Positions 50,599 to 62,609 are shown, counted from the first letter of the stretch. The stretch is DNA of 64,000 nt from Pyronema omphalodes (GCA_024516155.1 JAJJXM010000075.1:62001-126000); one strand, 5' to 3'. Notes: generated by a model not told the origin, from the letters alone. Program-made: numbers and translations.

Positions 50599-50670
50599 GA
50601 CTCCGTGGCGCAAGGGTAGCGCATCTGATTCCAGTCCAGAAGGTTGCGCGTTCAAATCGCGTCGGGGTCA
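50599..50670 (+). tRNA. tRNA-Trp (anticodon CCA), intronless
   Basis: 72 nt. The acceptor stem GACTCCG/CGGGGTC has 7 pairs including one G-U, with discriminator A. The D-arm is GCGC-AAGGGTA-GCGC. The anticodon stem TCTGA/CCAGA flanks loop TTCCAGT, giving CCA at 34-36. The T-arm is GCGCG-TTCAAAT-CGCGT. An internal B-box (GTTCAAATC) and an A-box-like TGGCGCAAGGGTAG are present. A T-rich stretch (TTTTTCTTTT) follows as a Pol III terminator. The base of the anticodon stem next to the loop is A-C (31-39) instead of a pair, so function is likely but not certain. Confidence 0.82.
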
Positions 50671-50986
50671 TTCATTTTTCTTTTCACTCGGCATCTGACC
50701 ACGCCTTGCAGTTGGTAACACACAAGCCCTGGAACGTGTACTCCGAACAATCACGTCCCGACCAATTTTGACGGCCAGTGGTTCTGTGCACGGGTACAGG
50801 GGTAAGTCCGGCGCTCTTATCACCACGCCCGACTTTGGTCTCCGATGTCAGTATCATTGCCAAGACAACCGTCTTGCATGAGCAGTGAAATATATTTTAA
50901 TGATTACGGTTAAAGTTGGCTATCACAGGGCTCTTGAACCCCCACTCTTGATCAGAAAACCGTCTACTGGAATTGTGGTTGTTCGG

Positions 50987-51025
50987 TCGCTATGTCCGGC
51001 TGCTACGTCCGGTTACTACGTCCGA
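50987..51025. repeat. 13-bp tandem repeat (CTACGTCCGGTTA-like), 3 copies
   Basis: TCGCTATGTCCGG, CTGCTACGTCCGG, TTACTACGTCCGA in a row. A related TACGTCC(C) appears again near 51070. Confidence 0.7.
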
Positions 51026-51684
51026 ATTATATGAGTTGCGCCGTAGTTAAGGCATTCCCCGAGTGCACCTACGTCCCGTGATGACGTCGTAGTTTCGGTC
51101 CCAAGATCTCATCTCCGGCTTACGATCTTCCTCGGACAGCAGCATTTACACCTACGGCCACGAGGTTTTTATTCGATACGTTCTATCTGCATGATTATAC
51201 TGAAGTGTTCTGATGTCAATATTCGGCTGGTAACTTTAGTGCGTTACTTGGAAACGGCAGGTACTGAAGATAACCACTTTCTGGGTATTATCTCCCTATG
51301 CATCCTACAGTTGTACTGCAAGTGTAATTATGTATGTATGAATTATGCGAGCGGGGTCTCCGAAAGTATGTACAGCGTAGCTGATCCGACATTCCTTCGC
51401 TTTGATGTAAACCGGGGAATCCGAGGCCCCTAAAAAGCCGGATACTTAACTGCGTAGCGTTTTGATAATGCTTGGCGAATTCCAAAATGGGTAGCCTGTT
51501 ACTAAGCATCGAGTGATGACCGTTGAGCTTGTATTTTCATGTTTACCAACTAAATTACAATGTTTTGACTTCCCGGAATACTCTTTTCGCGCTCTACTGG
51601 ACTGGAATGTTGACGCCGACGTACTAAGCTATCTTGATTATCTGGTGACCGGTACCACCTATCAGAAGCGGTACGTTTGAACTC

Positions 51685-52011
51685 ATGATACCACCAATTT
51701 ACAGATATTCATGCAATATTCGCCAAGGATTGTGTAACCTCGAAGGCTATTCAGCGGCGGTATGCAGCAAGAATCAAGCGTTGGATGATACCATGTATCA
51801 ATGGTTAATCGAATGGAGCAACGTACTGATGCTGAAAAGAATTATAGTTCACATAGAAGAGTTTCCCAGAGATGTATTTGCAAAGAGCATGTATTATCAA
51901 TTCATCAATAAGTATAGTGGAGTCTTTGAGCTGCACGAAGCCGCTGTCCTACCCACCCGCCCAAAAACAGGAGACCGTATATCGTTTATAACTCAACAGA
52001 CATGTCTTTAA
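51685..52011 (+). CDS. Uncharacterised small ORF (108 aa), doubtful
   Basis: ATG-initiated frame. Part of it has protein-like composition (DDTMYQWLIEWSNVLMLKR and the following IIVHIEEFPRD, AKSMYYQF), with no low-complexity sequence. No domain recognised, no clear splice sites to neighbouring frames and no paralogue in the window. It may be an exon of an unrecognised or decayed gene, or chance. Confidence 0.2.
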   Translation: MIPPIYRYSCNIRQGLCNLEGYSAAVCSKNQALDDTMYQWLIEWSNVLMLKRIIVHIEEFPRDVFAKSMYYQFINKYSGVFELHEAAVLPTRPKTGDRISFITQQTCL

Positions 52012-52730
52012 ATTAGATTTTACAAACTGAGGATTCTTATCTGTGTTTCATTCTACAATTCTTGCGTCTTGAAATTAACTCTTCTTCTTCTTCTTGGAAG
52101 GTGGGGGAAAGGTCGGCGTTGAGTGAGTTATTCTGCGTGGGAACCCTTGCCACACTATTATCCGACATGCTAGATATGTATTCTCCTTCTCTTCTGGAAT
52201 GTTTTAGACGAGTTTCCTTCACGTTCGCAGAATTCCGTCGAAGTAAACAAGCTTTTCAGCTTTCCATAGAAGCTAACCCGCATATATATCTGACAGCTGA
52301 CATAGCTGAAGACGGCGAACACAGACGTTTTTATTTCGAGAAAAAAAAAATCAATGTGTTAACTATATGATGAGCTTAAGATGGCCGACTACCCGTCGTA
52401 TCCACTTCTGTGCATTTGCAGTTGCAAGCCGTGAAAGGGGCAGGCGACCGATGTCAAATACGCAACTAACGGAGTTTCGGAGATAATAAAACCCCGAACA
52501 ACGGCCATAACAACGGTCATCACACGCCTACATCAATAAACCTAAAACGTTGAACCGAGAGCCGGGACGGTTGCACGGTAAATTCTATACAATTCCCTGC
52601 AAGATATTGTCGATCCCCCGCACCGCATCAAGCATGGCTGATATGTCTTAGTAGTAACTGCCGACTCATCCGAAGTGCAAGTTTTCCAGGGCCTTCAGAA
52701 CGGGAGCGGCCAGTGTGGAGGACTCCGCCT

Positions 52731-52747
52731 CGGATATTGGGTATCCG
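52731..52747. promoter_or_regulatory. CGG-N11-CCG dyad (Zn2Cys6-type binding-site candidate)
   Basis: CGGATATTGGGTATCCG is a perfect 6-bp inverted repeat (CGGATA/TATCCG) with a 5-bp centre, 106 bp upstream of the P450 ATG. Inverted CGG triplets with fixed spacing are the classic sites of binuclear zinc-cluster activators; the Gal4 spacing is also 11. Binding here is inference. Confidence 0.4.
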
Positions 52748-52852
52748 GCGCCGACGTCTTTGTGTGTCTTTTTGATCCTATATCTTGGACCATCTTTGCT
52801 GATTCCCCACCGCTTTTGGGATCAGCTTCAGTTTTTGCAATATTCTGCAATC

Positions 52853-54803
52853 ATGGCGCCAACAAGTTTTCACGTGCAGGATCTGTTGTCCTTGCCAACA
52901 TGGGCATTAGCATGTCTACCAGTGGCCTTAGTACGTTGAATTAAACTCTTCCGAAGATCTTGAACCAAGGATTATTGACTGATGGCTTGACTAGATTGCT
53001 ACTTATATTCTTGTCAACGGCATCTACAACGTTTACTTCCATCCACTAGCCAATATTCCGGGACCTAAAGCTGCTTCATTTTTTCAGGTTAGTAAGACAA
53101 GACAAGTTACATTACCCTAAGAAAATGACTAACAGACATAACTAGCACTATTTCATCAAGATCTGGCTCTCCGGAAAATACCCATACCACATCAAGGCCC
53201 TCCACGACAAATATGGACCAGTTGTTCGTGTCGGTCCTTCTCAAGTTTCTTTCAACACCCCATCATCATGGAAAGAAATCTACGGACACATTGGTGGACG
53301 AAAGCAATTCATGAAGTCTGATTTCTACGAGGGTGATGGACGTCCCAAGAACATTGTTTCCTCTCGATCGATTGCCGAGCATGGAGCCATGAGAAAGATG
53401 CTTTCGAATGCCTTCTCCGCCAAGGCTCTTTCCGAACAAGAAGAGACCATTCAAAGTTACGTCGATACCTTGGTGAAGCAAGTCGGCAAGCATGCAACTG
53501 GAAAGCCTAATGGTGAAGAAATGGTCAAGTGGTACAACTGGGCAACCTTCGATATCATTGGTGATCTTGCCTTCGGTGATCCATTCGGCTGTCTCAAAGC
53601 CGGTGTTGAACACTCCTGGGTTTCTTCAATCATGGATGCTACCGCCGCTGGTTCTTACTACAATGTCTATATCAAATACATCGGAAACTCCCCATTTGGA
53701 AAATGGATTAAGGGATTCTTCGTTCCTAGATACCTCTTTAATAAGCGTCAGAATCACTTCGGTTATGCGAAGGATAAGGTTATGAGGTTAGTTTGTTTCG
53801 GCATCATGGATTATCATCACCCTGCAATATACTGACTCATCACTTAGACGTGTTGCAAAGGGAGCCAACGCTCGTAAAGATTTCATGTCCAACATCCTTA
53901 ACGAAAAAGAAGCCCAAGAAATTTCCAACGACACACTCACCGTTCAATCCGCACTTTTGATGTACGTCCCTCCCTGTATAATCACCACCCCTCATCCACC
54001 ACCGTATCTCGTCTAACCCGCATCCCCCTTCCCCAGTGTCGCCGGATCCGAAACAACCGCAACATTCCTCTCCGGCGTAACCTACTACCTCTGCCGCTCC
54101 CCCAACGCCTACAAAAAGCTGCTCGAAGAAATCCGCACCACCTTCACATCATATGACGAAATCACAGCCCGAGCCACGGAGCACTGTAAATACCTCAAAG
54201 CCGTTATCGACGAAGGATTAAGAATCTACCCACCAGTTCCTATCGGAATGCCAAGATTCTCACCCGGTGAATACGTTGATGGAATCTACCTTCCACAGGG
54301 TGTAAGTCTCTTTTTTTCTTTCTTTATATATATATCTTTTCAGCATCATTGGTTTCTAACAACAACAAAAAACAGACCGAATGTTTCACCTCCTCCTGGG
54401 CCGCAACCCATTCCGAAGACAACTTCCACAAACCCTACGAATTCATTCCCGAGCGATGGCTCGACAAAGACTGTAAAGACAAAAAAGATGCCAGTCAACC
54501 CTTCCTTCTTGGTTCTCGCGTGTGCCTTGGCCGAAAGTAAGTCCCCCCCCCCCCCCTCTATCCCCAATCAAAAACAAAACCACTAACCCTTCCCTCCCTC
54601 GCTGCAGTCTCGCACTAGTAGAAATGCGTCTAATCCTAGCAAAACTATTCTGGGCCTACGATATGCAACTCAAGAACCAAGAACTAGATTGGGTTAAGGA
54701 TTCGCAATGTAATCTTCTTTGGAGGAAACCGGATATGTTTTTGGATTTCACTAGAAGGGAAGGGGTTTATATTCCTCCGGTTGATGATGAGAAGGAGGAG
54801 TAG
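52853..54803 (+). CDS. Cytochrome P450, isotrichodermin-hydroxylase-like (CYP65-type) group (515 aa, 7 exons)
   Basis: Exons 52853-52930, 52995-53087, 53146-53786, 53848-53961, 54037-54301, 54376-54536, 54608-54803 (1548 nt). N-terminal anchor (LPTWALACLPVALIATYILV), then the NVYFHPLANIPGPKAA proline hinge and the HDKYGPVVRVGPSQVSF block. The I-helix is VAGSETTATFLSG, the ExxR lies in VIDEGLRIYPPVP, a FIPERW block follows, and the haem loop FLLGSRVCLGRN carries Cys447. The IPGPK-to-SETT pattern and exon layout resemble fungal CYP65-type enzymes, which hydroxylate or epoxidise small molecules such as sesquiterpenes. The substrate cannot be assigned. All seven exons splice in frame; nothing is broken. 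A poly-G run follows the stop. Confidence 0.9.
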
Positions 54804-55590
54804 ATGGGGGGGGGGGGGGGGGGGTTGTTCTGGGATTGGGAATTGGGGTTAGGGGTTGAAGATTGGAAATTGTTGATGGATTGGCAATTTAAAGTAAATA
54901 TTGTGTTATGCGGTTTGGTATACTCTATCTTTTTTTTCGCGTCGATACCGTTTCATGAAGCTTCTAAGGCTACCCGGAACTGAGGTGAATTGTTCACCTG
55001 AACCAGTACCTGTAATAATCTAGTTAATCATTGCCATTGAAACAAAATTCTTGTCAAACCGTATCTTAAAACTTACATATTCCAACCCATTTGGAAACTG
55101 GTTCAAAATGCTCTTGTGCTCGACGGCGCTTCCGGTAGTCGAAAATGGGTTACCAGGGGAGGGCAAATGGTTTCAGCGAAACAGTGTATGGCGCTTTCTT
55201 TCTCTTTATACTTTTAGACGTACGTGAAGGGAGAATTGCTTGATTGATCGATTGATTTTGTGTACTCCATACATCTTCGCGAGTCATCACTCATGATTTG
55301 ACCGGGTTCCTCCTATAGGTCTGCGATGAACCCGGACGCGCATGATCCGAGCCTCAAGGGCCCCATGTTTGATCAATTCAAGGATATATAGTGCATCCAT
55401 CTGTAAGTTTGCAGATCAGCCGTGTGTGCGTATATTATTTTTATATCAATGAACTATCAGTAAACTATGTTACAAAGTAAATCAGTCATGATATTGTCGT
55501 AATATTGCATCTCCGTCATCATATTTTTTTATCATTCTTTGGCCCCAAAGTCATGATATGCGTGGTCCAAAAGGACTCTACTAGTCCCTC
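54804..55590. other. Intergenic with poly-G run
   Basis: A run of about 16 G begins a few bases after the P450 stop (about 54807-54823). The rest is A/T-rich with no gene. Confidence 0.6.
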
Positions 55591-56641
55591 CTATTGCTCC
55601 CCTTCTACCTCTGCCAAAATCCCACTGTCATTGGTGATTGGTCTTGGCCAGGGTTCGTCATAAACGACCGTGAATGGCTCTGCATCTCCGTCGATGTATT
55701 CCCGAGCCCAACTTCCGGGGAATAAATCCTCCACTGGTCGGGAATTCAAATCTAGACGCCCGCCTGTAAAAACCTTGGTGTACCAAAGATAGCTCCCATG
55801 CAACTGTTTTGAGTTAGCAAGGGATTCTAAATAAAGCGGGATGGAGAGAAAAGAGTTTCAACGACGAACTCACCATCTCAGCTCCCCTCCCTGCCCCCCT
55901 CCAATACTCATCCTGTATGATCTCTCCTACAGTTTGTATTTCCACTTTCCAAATTTCAAATCCCCCTTCCTGATCATCCTTTTCCTGACCCTGCTTCAGG
56001 TCCCCCTCCTTCTCCATCATTCCCTTTACTCTCCCCACCACTCCCTCCACCCACTTTGTCTCCATCCCGTGAGGTTTCTTCTTATTCAACCCACCAGTTT
56101 TCTTCCACCACTTCCCATACCCGATCGATTCCTTGTCCATCACCATATCCCTCTCCTTCATCATCCCATCCAAAAACTCCTTCCACTTCCCCTTCTCCAA
56201 GGTCCCCATCAACTGACTTCCCTGAACCCTAAAGCCTCTTCCACCCCCCGCAACATTAGCACTACACAAGACACCATCCGTCGGTCTCATGGCAAACAAT
56301 CTATTCCCCTGATTTACCAAATGGGCCAGAAGGGGGTCCCAATTCTTAGCACCCTGGTCCTCACTTCTAGCATAGATATGACGACTGGGATAATCATCGA
56401 TATCAGGCGAAGGTAAATCGATGTAAGCGGGGTTTCCAGCCGGACAGATGACGATACAAGAATGGATTCTTGTATTCCGACGGATTTTTCGGTTCATTTT
56501 CGCGATGTAGGTGTTGGAGTTAAAGTTTGGTTTTGGTGTGAAGGTTACCAGGAGACAGGTTATTGGACAGCAGAATAGGATTATTAAGCCGTGGAGACAG
56601 GATTTGGAGATTTGGCGCAGCGCGGAATCGGGTTTCGCCAT
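55591..56641 (-). CDS. Unrecognised single-pass membrane or secreted-type protein (326 aa, 2 exons)
   Basis: Exons on minus: 56641-55874 and 55803-55591, joined in phase 0 across GTGAGT...CAG (981 nt). Residues about 16-34 (LHGLIILFCCPITCLLVTF) form one hydrophobic helix near the N-terminus, suggesting a type II membrane anchor or uncleaved signal. The remaining soluble region is rich in Lys/Glu in the middle and ends with WYTKVFTGGRLDLNSRPVED and a DEPWPRP segment. I do not recognise the family. The splice junction and the open, non-repetitive frames on both sides argue for a real gene. It lies 3' to 3' with the second P450 and could belong to that locus, but nothing in the protein shows this. 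Confidence 0.65.
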
Positions 56642-59600
56642 TTTGGTAAGCTGCGGGCGTTGGTTAGATGTTGGTAGATAGAATGGAGCAAAGTCGGGGG
56701 AGGGGGAGGTTAAGGGTAAAAGTGATGGAGGTGGAGGTGATTAGAATGTTGAAAAATTCAAAGGTGGTGGAAGTGGAGCAAATCAGAATGAGCGATGAGT
56801 CCGTGAAGGATTCTCAGGTGCTATTGAGGGTCAAAACGGAGAACAAAATGGAGGGTCAAAACGGAGAATTGAATAGAGGGTCAAGATGGAAGATAGAATG
56901 GAGGTGGACGAAAACCTTTCGACAAGATTGTCGGAGAGCGAGGGAATAGAATTCGCACCTACACAATCGTAGAATGCGCACACAGCAAATGGGAAGAAGT
57001 GCAATAATATATGTAAGATCTCGGTTACCAAGCCCTCACACTCAGCCTAGTTTGATTCGAAATATTTATCGGAATCGATAGGGCATCCGAGTCTGCACTG
57101 GAACTAAAGTTGGATTGAATGTTGTGGTTGGATGCTGTGGTTGTGGTTGTACAAAACCTGTGTGCATGGAGTGGAATGCCAAGCGAGCGAACAAGCGAAC
57201 GAGTCTAGCTATGACTCGAAGAAAACCTAAGGAACGGTGAACCTAAGGAACTTCGGGAACCTATAGTAGTAGCCGGCGGGGGGTTGTAAAAGCACAATGC
57301 AGAGTCCAGTCTATGCGACGATGGAGCAGAGCGGTGTAAACTGGTATGAAAGTTGAAGCGGTGTATAGAACCATATTTGGAGGGGGTCAAGTATGGCGCA
57401 CATAGAGCGCTTCCATGACACGTGAGGTTAAGCTTTTGGCCTACGGTACTCTATCTGAAGCTAAGGTGTTCACCCGCGACCTCAAGGTGTGGTCTACAAC
57501 CACATGAATTAGATGACGCTTTGATTGAACTGTGGACGTGGAATATGTAATACTTATACTATGAAGTGTAGAATACACTTGTCCCGCATCTCCCGCATCT
57601 TGCCTCTTTAGCTGGTCATTCGATGGTGGACGCGGGAACCAGATTGAGAAAATTAAGGCTGTCTATCAAAGATGCATATGATCGAATTGCGATGGATGGA
57701 TTGATGAACCGGCGAACTTGAAGGTTAGAGGTTGGAGCTGAGAGGTTAGTATAACACTCCATGATTGGATTAGATGTCTCGTTATACAGATGTAAAACAA
57801 AGCCTCTTCTCAGCAAATCAGTGAACCGATAATAGATAGACAAGGAACCCGGGAACCAGGGGAACGTGGACAAGGGGACAAGGTATTCTCATGTACATAG
57901 CGTAGTTCCCATAAACATACCCCACTTACCTGCGTCGATATTCAAACATCTCAAAAACCCCAACATACACATCCCCAAAAAGCAAATAAACACGAAAAAA
58001 AAGGAAGAAAAAACCAAAAAAAAACCAAAAAAAAACTTTTTTAAAAAAATTTAAAAAAAAAATAATGAAAATAAAAAAAATAAAAAAAACGAGAAAAAAG
58101 GATATGAAAGTGAAAGTAAAAAAAAAAAAATCAAAATCAAAATCAAAAAAAAAATAGGCTCCAGGTTAAGAATCCCATCAAGAACCCATTACAAGCAAGC
58201 AAATATTTCAATCCACCGCCAACCTCGCTCTAACGATCAATACTACGGCAAAGCATCTGTACATGGAGGGACAAAAAAACTCATGCGCCTACAGCCCCTC
58301 GGGAAGATATCCATCATACATCAATCATGCGCATCGTATGTCCATATAACTCCTCCCACCCATCAACACAGTATTGAAAATCTGTCTCATAACATCCGCA
58401 ACATCCGCAACATCCACAACCTCCGCAAACTCTGTTTCAATGAGGAATGTAAATGTATGTACATGTGCTTATGCACGCCAGCATGCACGCGCGCGAGCTG
58501 CAGCCCTGTAACCCTATAGCCCTACCACCATACGCTTGGGAAGACTTTATGTTTTACATCCAGAACAGCAATACACAAACACAGGCATACCCCTCTTGAT
58601 AACCAGTCCCAGCGTCGGTCCATATCAACCGCGCATAAGTCATCTAAGTTACTTAACATGGAGGGGTATATATAATATACTAAAATTCCCGTCAAGCTTT
58701 ATGTATTCTGTTGAATGTTCTACATATGAAGTATTGGTTTACTACATTGCAACATACAACGTTGCAGCGTCTTCGCGACTTCCCGGCTGCGGATCTTATG
58801 GGTTTGCGATTGTGTGGGTTTATGGCCGGTTTGTGAGTTCGAGGCAGGGTTGAATCAGGGTTGAGTGCAGACTACTGGGTTAAAGACGATTCCAGGGTTT
58901 AAGTCAGGGTTGGCGGGTTCGAGACTCTAGGTTTGTGGATTTAAGACTTCCCAGGGTTGAGGTTTTCAGATTCTGAATCAGGGGCCCTCGTGATCGCGGG
59001 GTTTGAGTCGCGTGCTTATGATCGCGGGGTATGGGAGCTATATCGCGGGATGTGGGATGTGTGTATAGCCCCTAGGTTCTAAAGCTGATATTTACCGAAG
59101 CTGATACATACCGAAGATGCGCAGTCACCGTTAAAAGTATTCGAACTTCGAACGAAGTGTAAATTGTGGTGATTAAGTTTCCACATATCACATATCTAAT
59201 CACCTATCCCACAATCACGATTACCTACATGGAAAAATCCAAAACACCTACATAATGTATATGAAACCGGTTATTTTTTTTTCTGAGTTTTGTTTTGATT
59301 TTGTTTGGATTGTCGTTTATATCTTAAGTTTGCAGAAAAGGACTCCTGAAAAAAGGCATAATAACAGCAAGACGAAGACATAATAAAAAGCAAGAAAATA
59401 AATAAAAAAGAACTCCTGAAAATAACAACAAAAAACATGATGATAATAATAAAAAACGAAGACATAAGAGAGAGAAAAAAGGACATAAGAAAGACATAGG
59501 AAACTCAACAAACTTACGAAACTTCAAAATGCATGAACCCGAATTCCACCACATAAAAAAGAATTCCCATAAATAGATAAAAAAAAATCCCCCATAAAAC

Positions 59601-59785
59601 AAAAGTCCGTTAAACATATAGTATATCCATCCAAAAAGCCGTCCAAAAAAGCCATCCAAAAGAACCGCAACCTTCCCATCTTTCCATCCCTCCATAAAAA
59701 CCCCACTTATTACTATAATAATTATTCTAATTAATAATAGCTTTCTTTCTCTTTATTTCCTCCTCCTCTTCCTTCCTCTTATTCC
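56642..59785. other. 3.1-kb gene-poor region
   Basis: No supported gene. It contains an A-rich tract (about 57985-58165, many A runs) and a GGGTT/GATCGCGGGGT-rich patch (about 58850-59050). Frames here give only low-complexity peptides. Confidence 0.55.
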
Positions 59786-60904
59786 CTATCTCAAACTCAA
59801 ACGATCTTTCTTCTTCTTCTTCCCCGTTTCTTTCTCCGTTTCCTCCGTTTCCGAGGAATCAACCGGATCATCCAAACTCTCGAACCGAAAACTGAATCTG
59901 CCAGCTGGTTTAAAGTGGCCTGAGGATCGAGATTTCATATGGCCTAACGGTTTCCAGGCTGGTATCGGTGTTGTTGTTGGTGTTTCGGGTTGTGGTGCGT
60001 TCATGTCCATGTCGACATCCATGTCGACGGCTGTTTCTGTGTTTATCGCAACATCCTCCACCTCAACTTCCATAGCATCAACCATAGGATCCTCCACCTC
60101 AAAACACGGTCTAACCTTCTCCCTCTCTCCCTCTTCTTCATCACAAGAAAAATAATCCTCCTCCTCATCAGAATCATCATCAGAATCATGAAAAGACCTA
60201 AACGAGCTCGCAACAGAAAAGAAGCTTTCGCAACTACTGTTATATATGCTTTCATACAAGCTTTTACGTTTCTCCGAGAACTTTGTGATACTCCGTATTG
60301 GTGCTGTTAATCGATTCGGTTCTATGGTTGGGGTTGCGTAGGGAGGTGGAAGCTCTTGGGAGCCGGGTCGTAGGGTGGGGCTGGTGTGGAGCGAGTGTAG
60401 GGAGTGATGGGAGGTTTGATGGTTGAGGGTTTGTTGGGTTTGTATGTGTATTGTTTCTCTGTGCATTGTTTCTCTGTGCGTTGTTTCTCTGTGCATCATA
60501 TCACTCTGTATTCCACCCCTCTGCATAGTCCGTCTCATCACAATCTCCCTCTCATCCTCGGACTCACTCTCCTCACTGCCACTATCACAATCCGACACCG
60601 TATCATCCCCCTTCTCATAGATCCTATATGCACCCGCACCATAACTCCCATCCGGATTCAACTGATGATAAATCGGCTGATAAGCAATCAAATGGGGGTT
60701 ATGATATTCGAGTTGTTGAAACTGTTCCAATTGTGCAAGATGTTGTTTATGACGATTACTTGACGAGAATACCATTTTTATACGTTCTCGGAAGGGATTT
60801 AGTTTGTTGAATGATCGCCGCACTGCTTCTTCGTGGAAATTCCGGATTTTGGTGCGCAGTTTTTTGGTGCGGTCCCGGCGCGGGAGTGTGAAGTTGAATG
60901 TCAT
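59786..60904 (-). CDS. Hypothetical low-complexity protein with PPxY motif (372 aa)
   Basis: Single-exon frame starting MTFNFTLPRR. The basic N-terminus (about 1-55, RRDRTKKLRTKIRNF) is followed by an acidic Ser/Glu patch (about 100-120). Then comes a short His-Arg-Glu-Thr repeat (MHRETTHRETMHRETIH, 137-153), PPPY at 186-189, a second acidic patch (DDDSDEEEDYF), a VDMDVDMDM repeat and a Lys-rich C-terminus. No enzymatic domain is recognised; it is probably largely disordered. PPxY motifs bind WW domains, for example of Rsp5-type ubiquitin ligases, so an adaptor role is possible but unproven. ORF length and codon pattern support a gene. The antisense frames are mirrors. Confidence 0.6.
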   Translation of the reverse strand: MTFNFTLPRRDRTKKLRTKIRNFHEEAVRRSFNKLNPFRERIKMVFSSSNRHKQHLAQLEQFQQLEYHNPHLIAYQPIYHQLNPDGSYGAGAYRIYEKGDDTVSDCDSGSEESESEDEREIVMRRTMQRGGIQSDMMHRETTHRETMHRETIHIQTQQTLNHQTSHHSLHSLHTSPTLRPGSQELPPPYATPTIEPNRLTAPIRSITKFSEKRKSLYESIYNSSCESFFSVASSFRSFHDSDDDSDEEEDYFSCDEEEGEREKVRPCFEVEDPMVDAMEVEVEDVAINTETAVDMDVDMDMNAPQPETPTTTPIPAWKPLGHMKSRSSGHFKPAGRFSFRFESLDDPVDSSETEETEKETGKKKKKDRLSLR

Positions 60905-62607
60905 TGCTGGCTGGTTGGTTGATGGATTGGTTGGTTGATTGGTTGTCGATTGGTTGATTGGTCGATTGGCTGGGTTGGATGGGTTGGATGGCTTGTTCTT
61001 TTTTTTCTTTCTGGAATCTGGAATTGGACGGATTGAGTTGTGGTATGCTTTAATTGTGGTGGTGGACGAGGATGACGATTGCGCGTTGCGCGCTGCTCGC
61101 TGCTGCTGCAGAATGTCGTAAAAACGGCTGACTTGGATACTGATTTCCTGGGAGCGTGTAGCAACAAGTACGGGGTAGGGGGTGTGGGTATTGGTGTGGG
61201 TGTAGGTGTGAGTTATCGAAGGTTACAGTTACAATCACAGCACAGTACAGTAGTAGCGAAATATGAATGTCGAAAAAAAGCAGATAACCTTGTGTGCTAG
61301 GGACAAAAAAAAAAAAAAAAGACCCGTGCTACATATGTACCATATGTTGATGGATTTGGTCATATAAAAGGAGAAGCGATCGAAATGTCGTAACCCCCCA
61401 ATTAATCCAATGACCCCAACAACGCCATTACGAAGCACTGACTTACTGACTTACTTACATATGTATGTACATACATTACCGAGGGGTGGGTTTGACCTTT
61501 GCTTTTGTCTAGGCGTATATAACTATAGCTACATCAAATGAGATTAATGATTCCTGTGTGAGTTGAGATGAGTTGATTCTCTTTCCCCCCCGTTGCTACG
61601 TACGTATGTCTATACGGGGGGTTCCCAAGTTCCCAAATTCCATAGTTCCAACACCTTAAGAGCAGTCCGGAGTCCGGACATGGAACTCTGTTATTTCTGT
61701 GAGACATGCACTATATCCGTGCTTTCGGTATTTGCATTGCGGCATTACCAATTATTGTGAGCGGTGATCCACAGTCGCCCCCGTAGATGCTGATGGTTAT
61801 GATTGGCAAGACAGCAAGACAAGTGCGGACCAAGTACAGGCGGATGACCGTGGGGCGCAGTGTTAGGTTGCTGGACCGCTGGACCGCTGGTTGATCTATG
61901 GGCTGCAGGTTGGCTGGGCATGACTTGCGAGGTGACAAGCTGGTGACGAGATAAGACATCCGCTCATTAGAAAAAATTGCCAAGCCGGATCTGGAACCTG
62001 CAGGAACCGAAATTCCTGGCATGCAGGTCGGTGTAGGAAGTCGGTATGTATAATGCAGATGCCGGCATATGTATGTAGATATTAGATGAGCACACCGCCC
62101 CACCTATTATTCAATTCAACAATTAAATACATACATACATATCAATCAACATCAACTCCATCTCTATAATTCCCCAACTCCTGTTCCTCCGGTCGAGGAC
62201 CTCAATACAGATAGTACCAAGGAGCGCAAGGAGCGCCAGCCCACCAGCCCACCGGCCAACCAGCCAGACCAACCAGACCATCAAATTTATGGGGGATAAC
62301 TTACAGGATAAGATTGGGAACCCACGTTTTCTCCTTCCCAACCGGTGACGGTAACAAAAAAAACACGCGTAAACTTTACTATGTATGTATTAAAGGCTAA
62401 AGGCCACTCTAAGTTCTGATAAGTCCAACCCGCACGGTTCTCTACCTAAACCCTAGAAAGTGGTTGGTCTCCGTTAGGATCCCCGGTCCGGTATGACCTA
62501 TCATATCATATTATATCGTAACGAATTTGGTCTGCTGGTCTGCTGGTCTGCCATAAGATGTACATATGTAGCTTCATAGCTTCATAGCTTCAAAAGTATG
62601 CCACCAT

Positions 62608-62609
62608 AC

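Larger units (their letters stand above)
50671..52852. other. Intergenic between tRNA-Trp and second P450
   Basis: No secure gene. It contains a short CTACGTCCGG-type tandem repeat (50987-51025), one open frame of uncertain status (51685-52011) and a CGG-N11-CCG dyad just upstream of the P450. Confidence 0.5.

Noticed and set aside
61711..62103. 130-codon frame on minus
   Set aside because: No recognisable features and surrounded by simple repeats; could not be joined to other exons.
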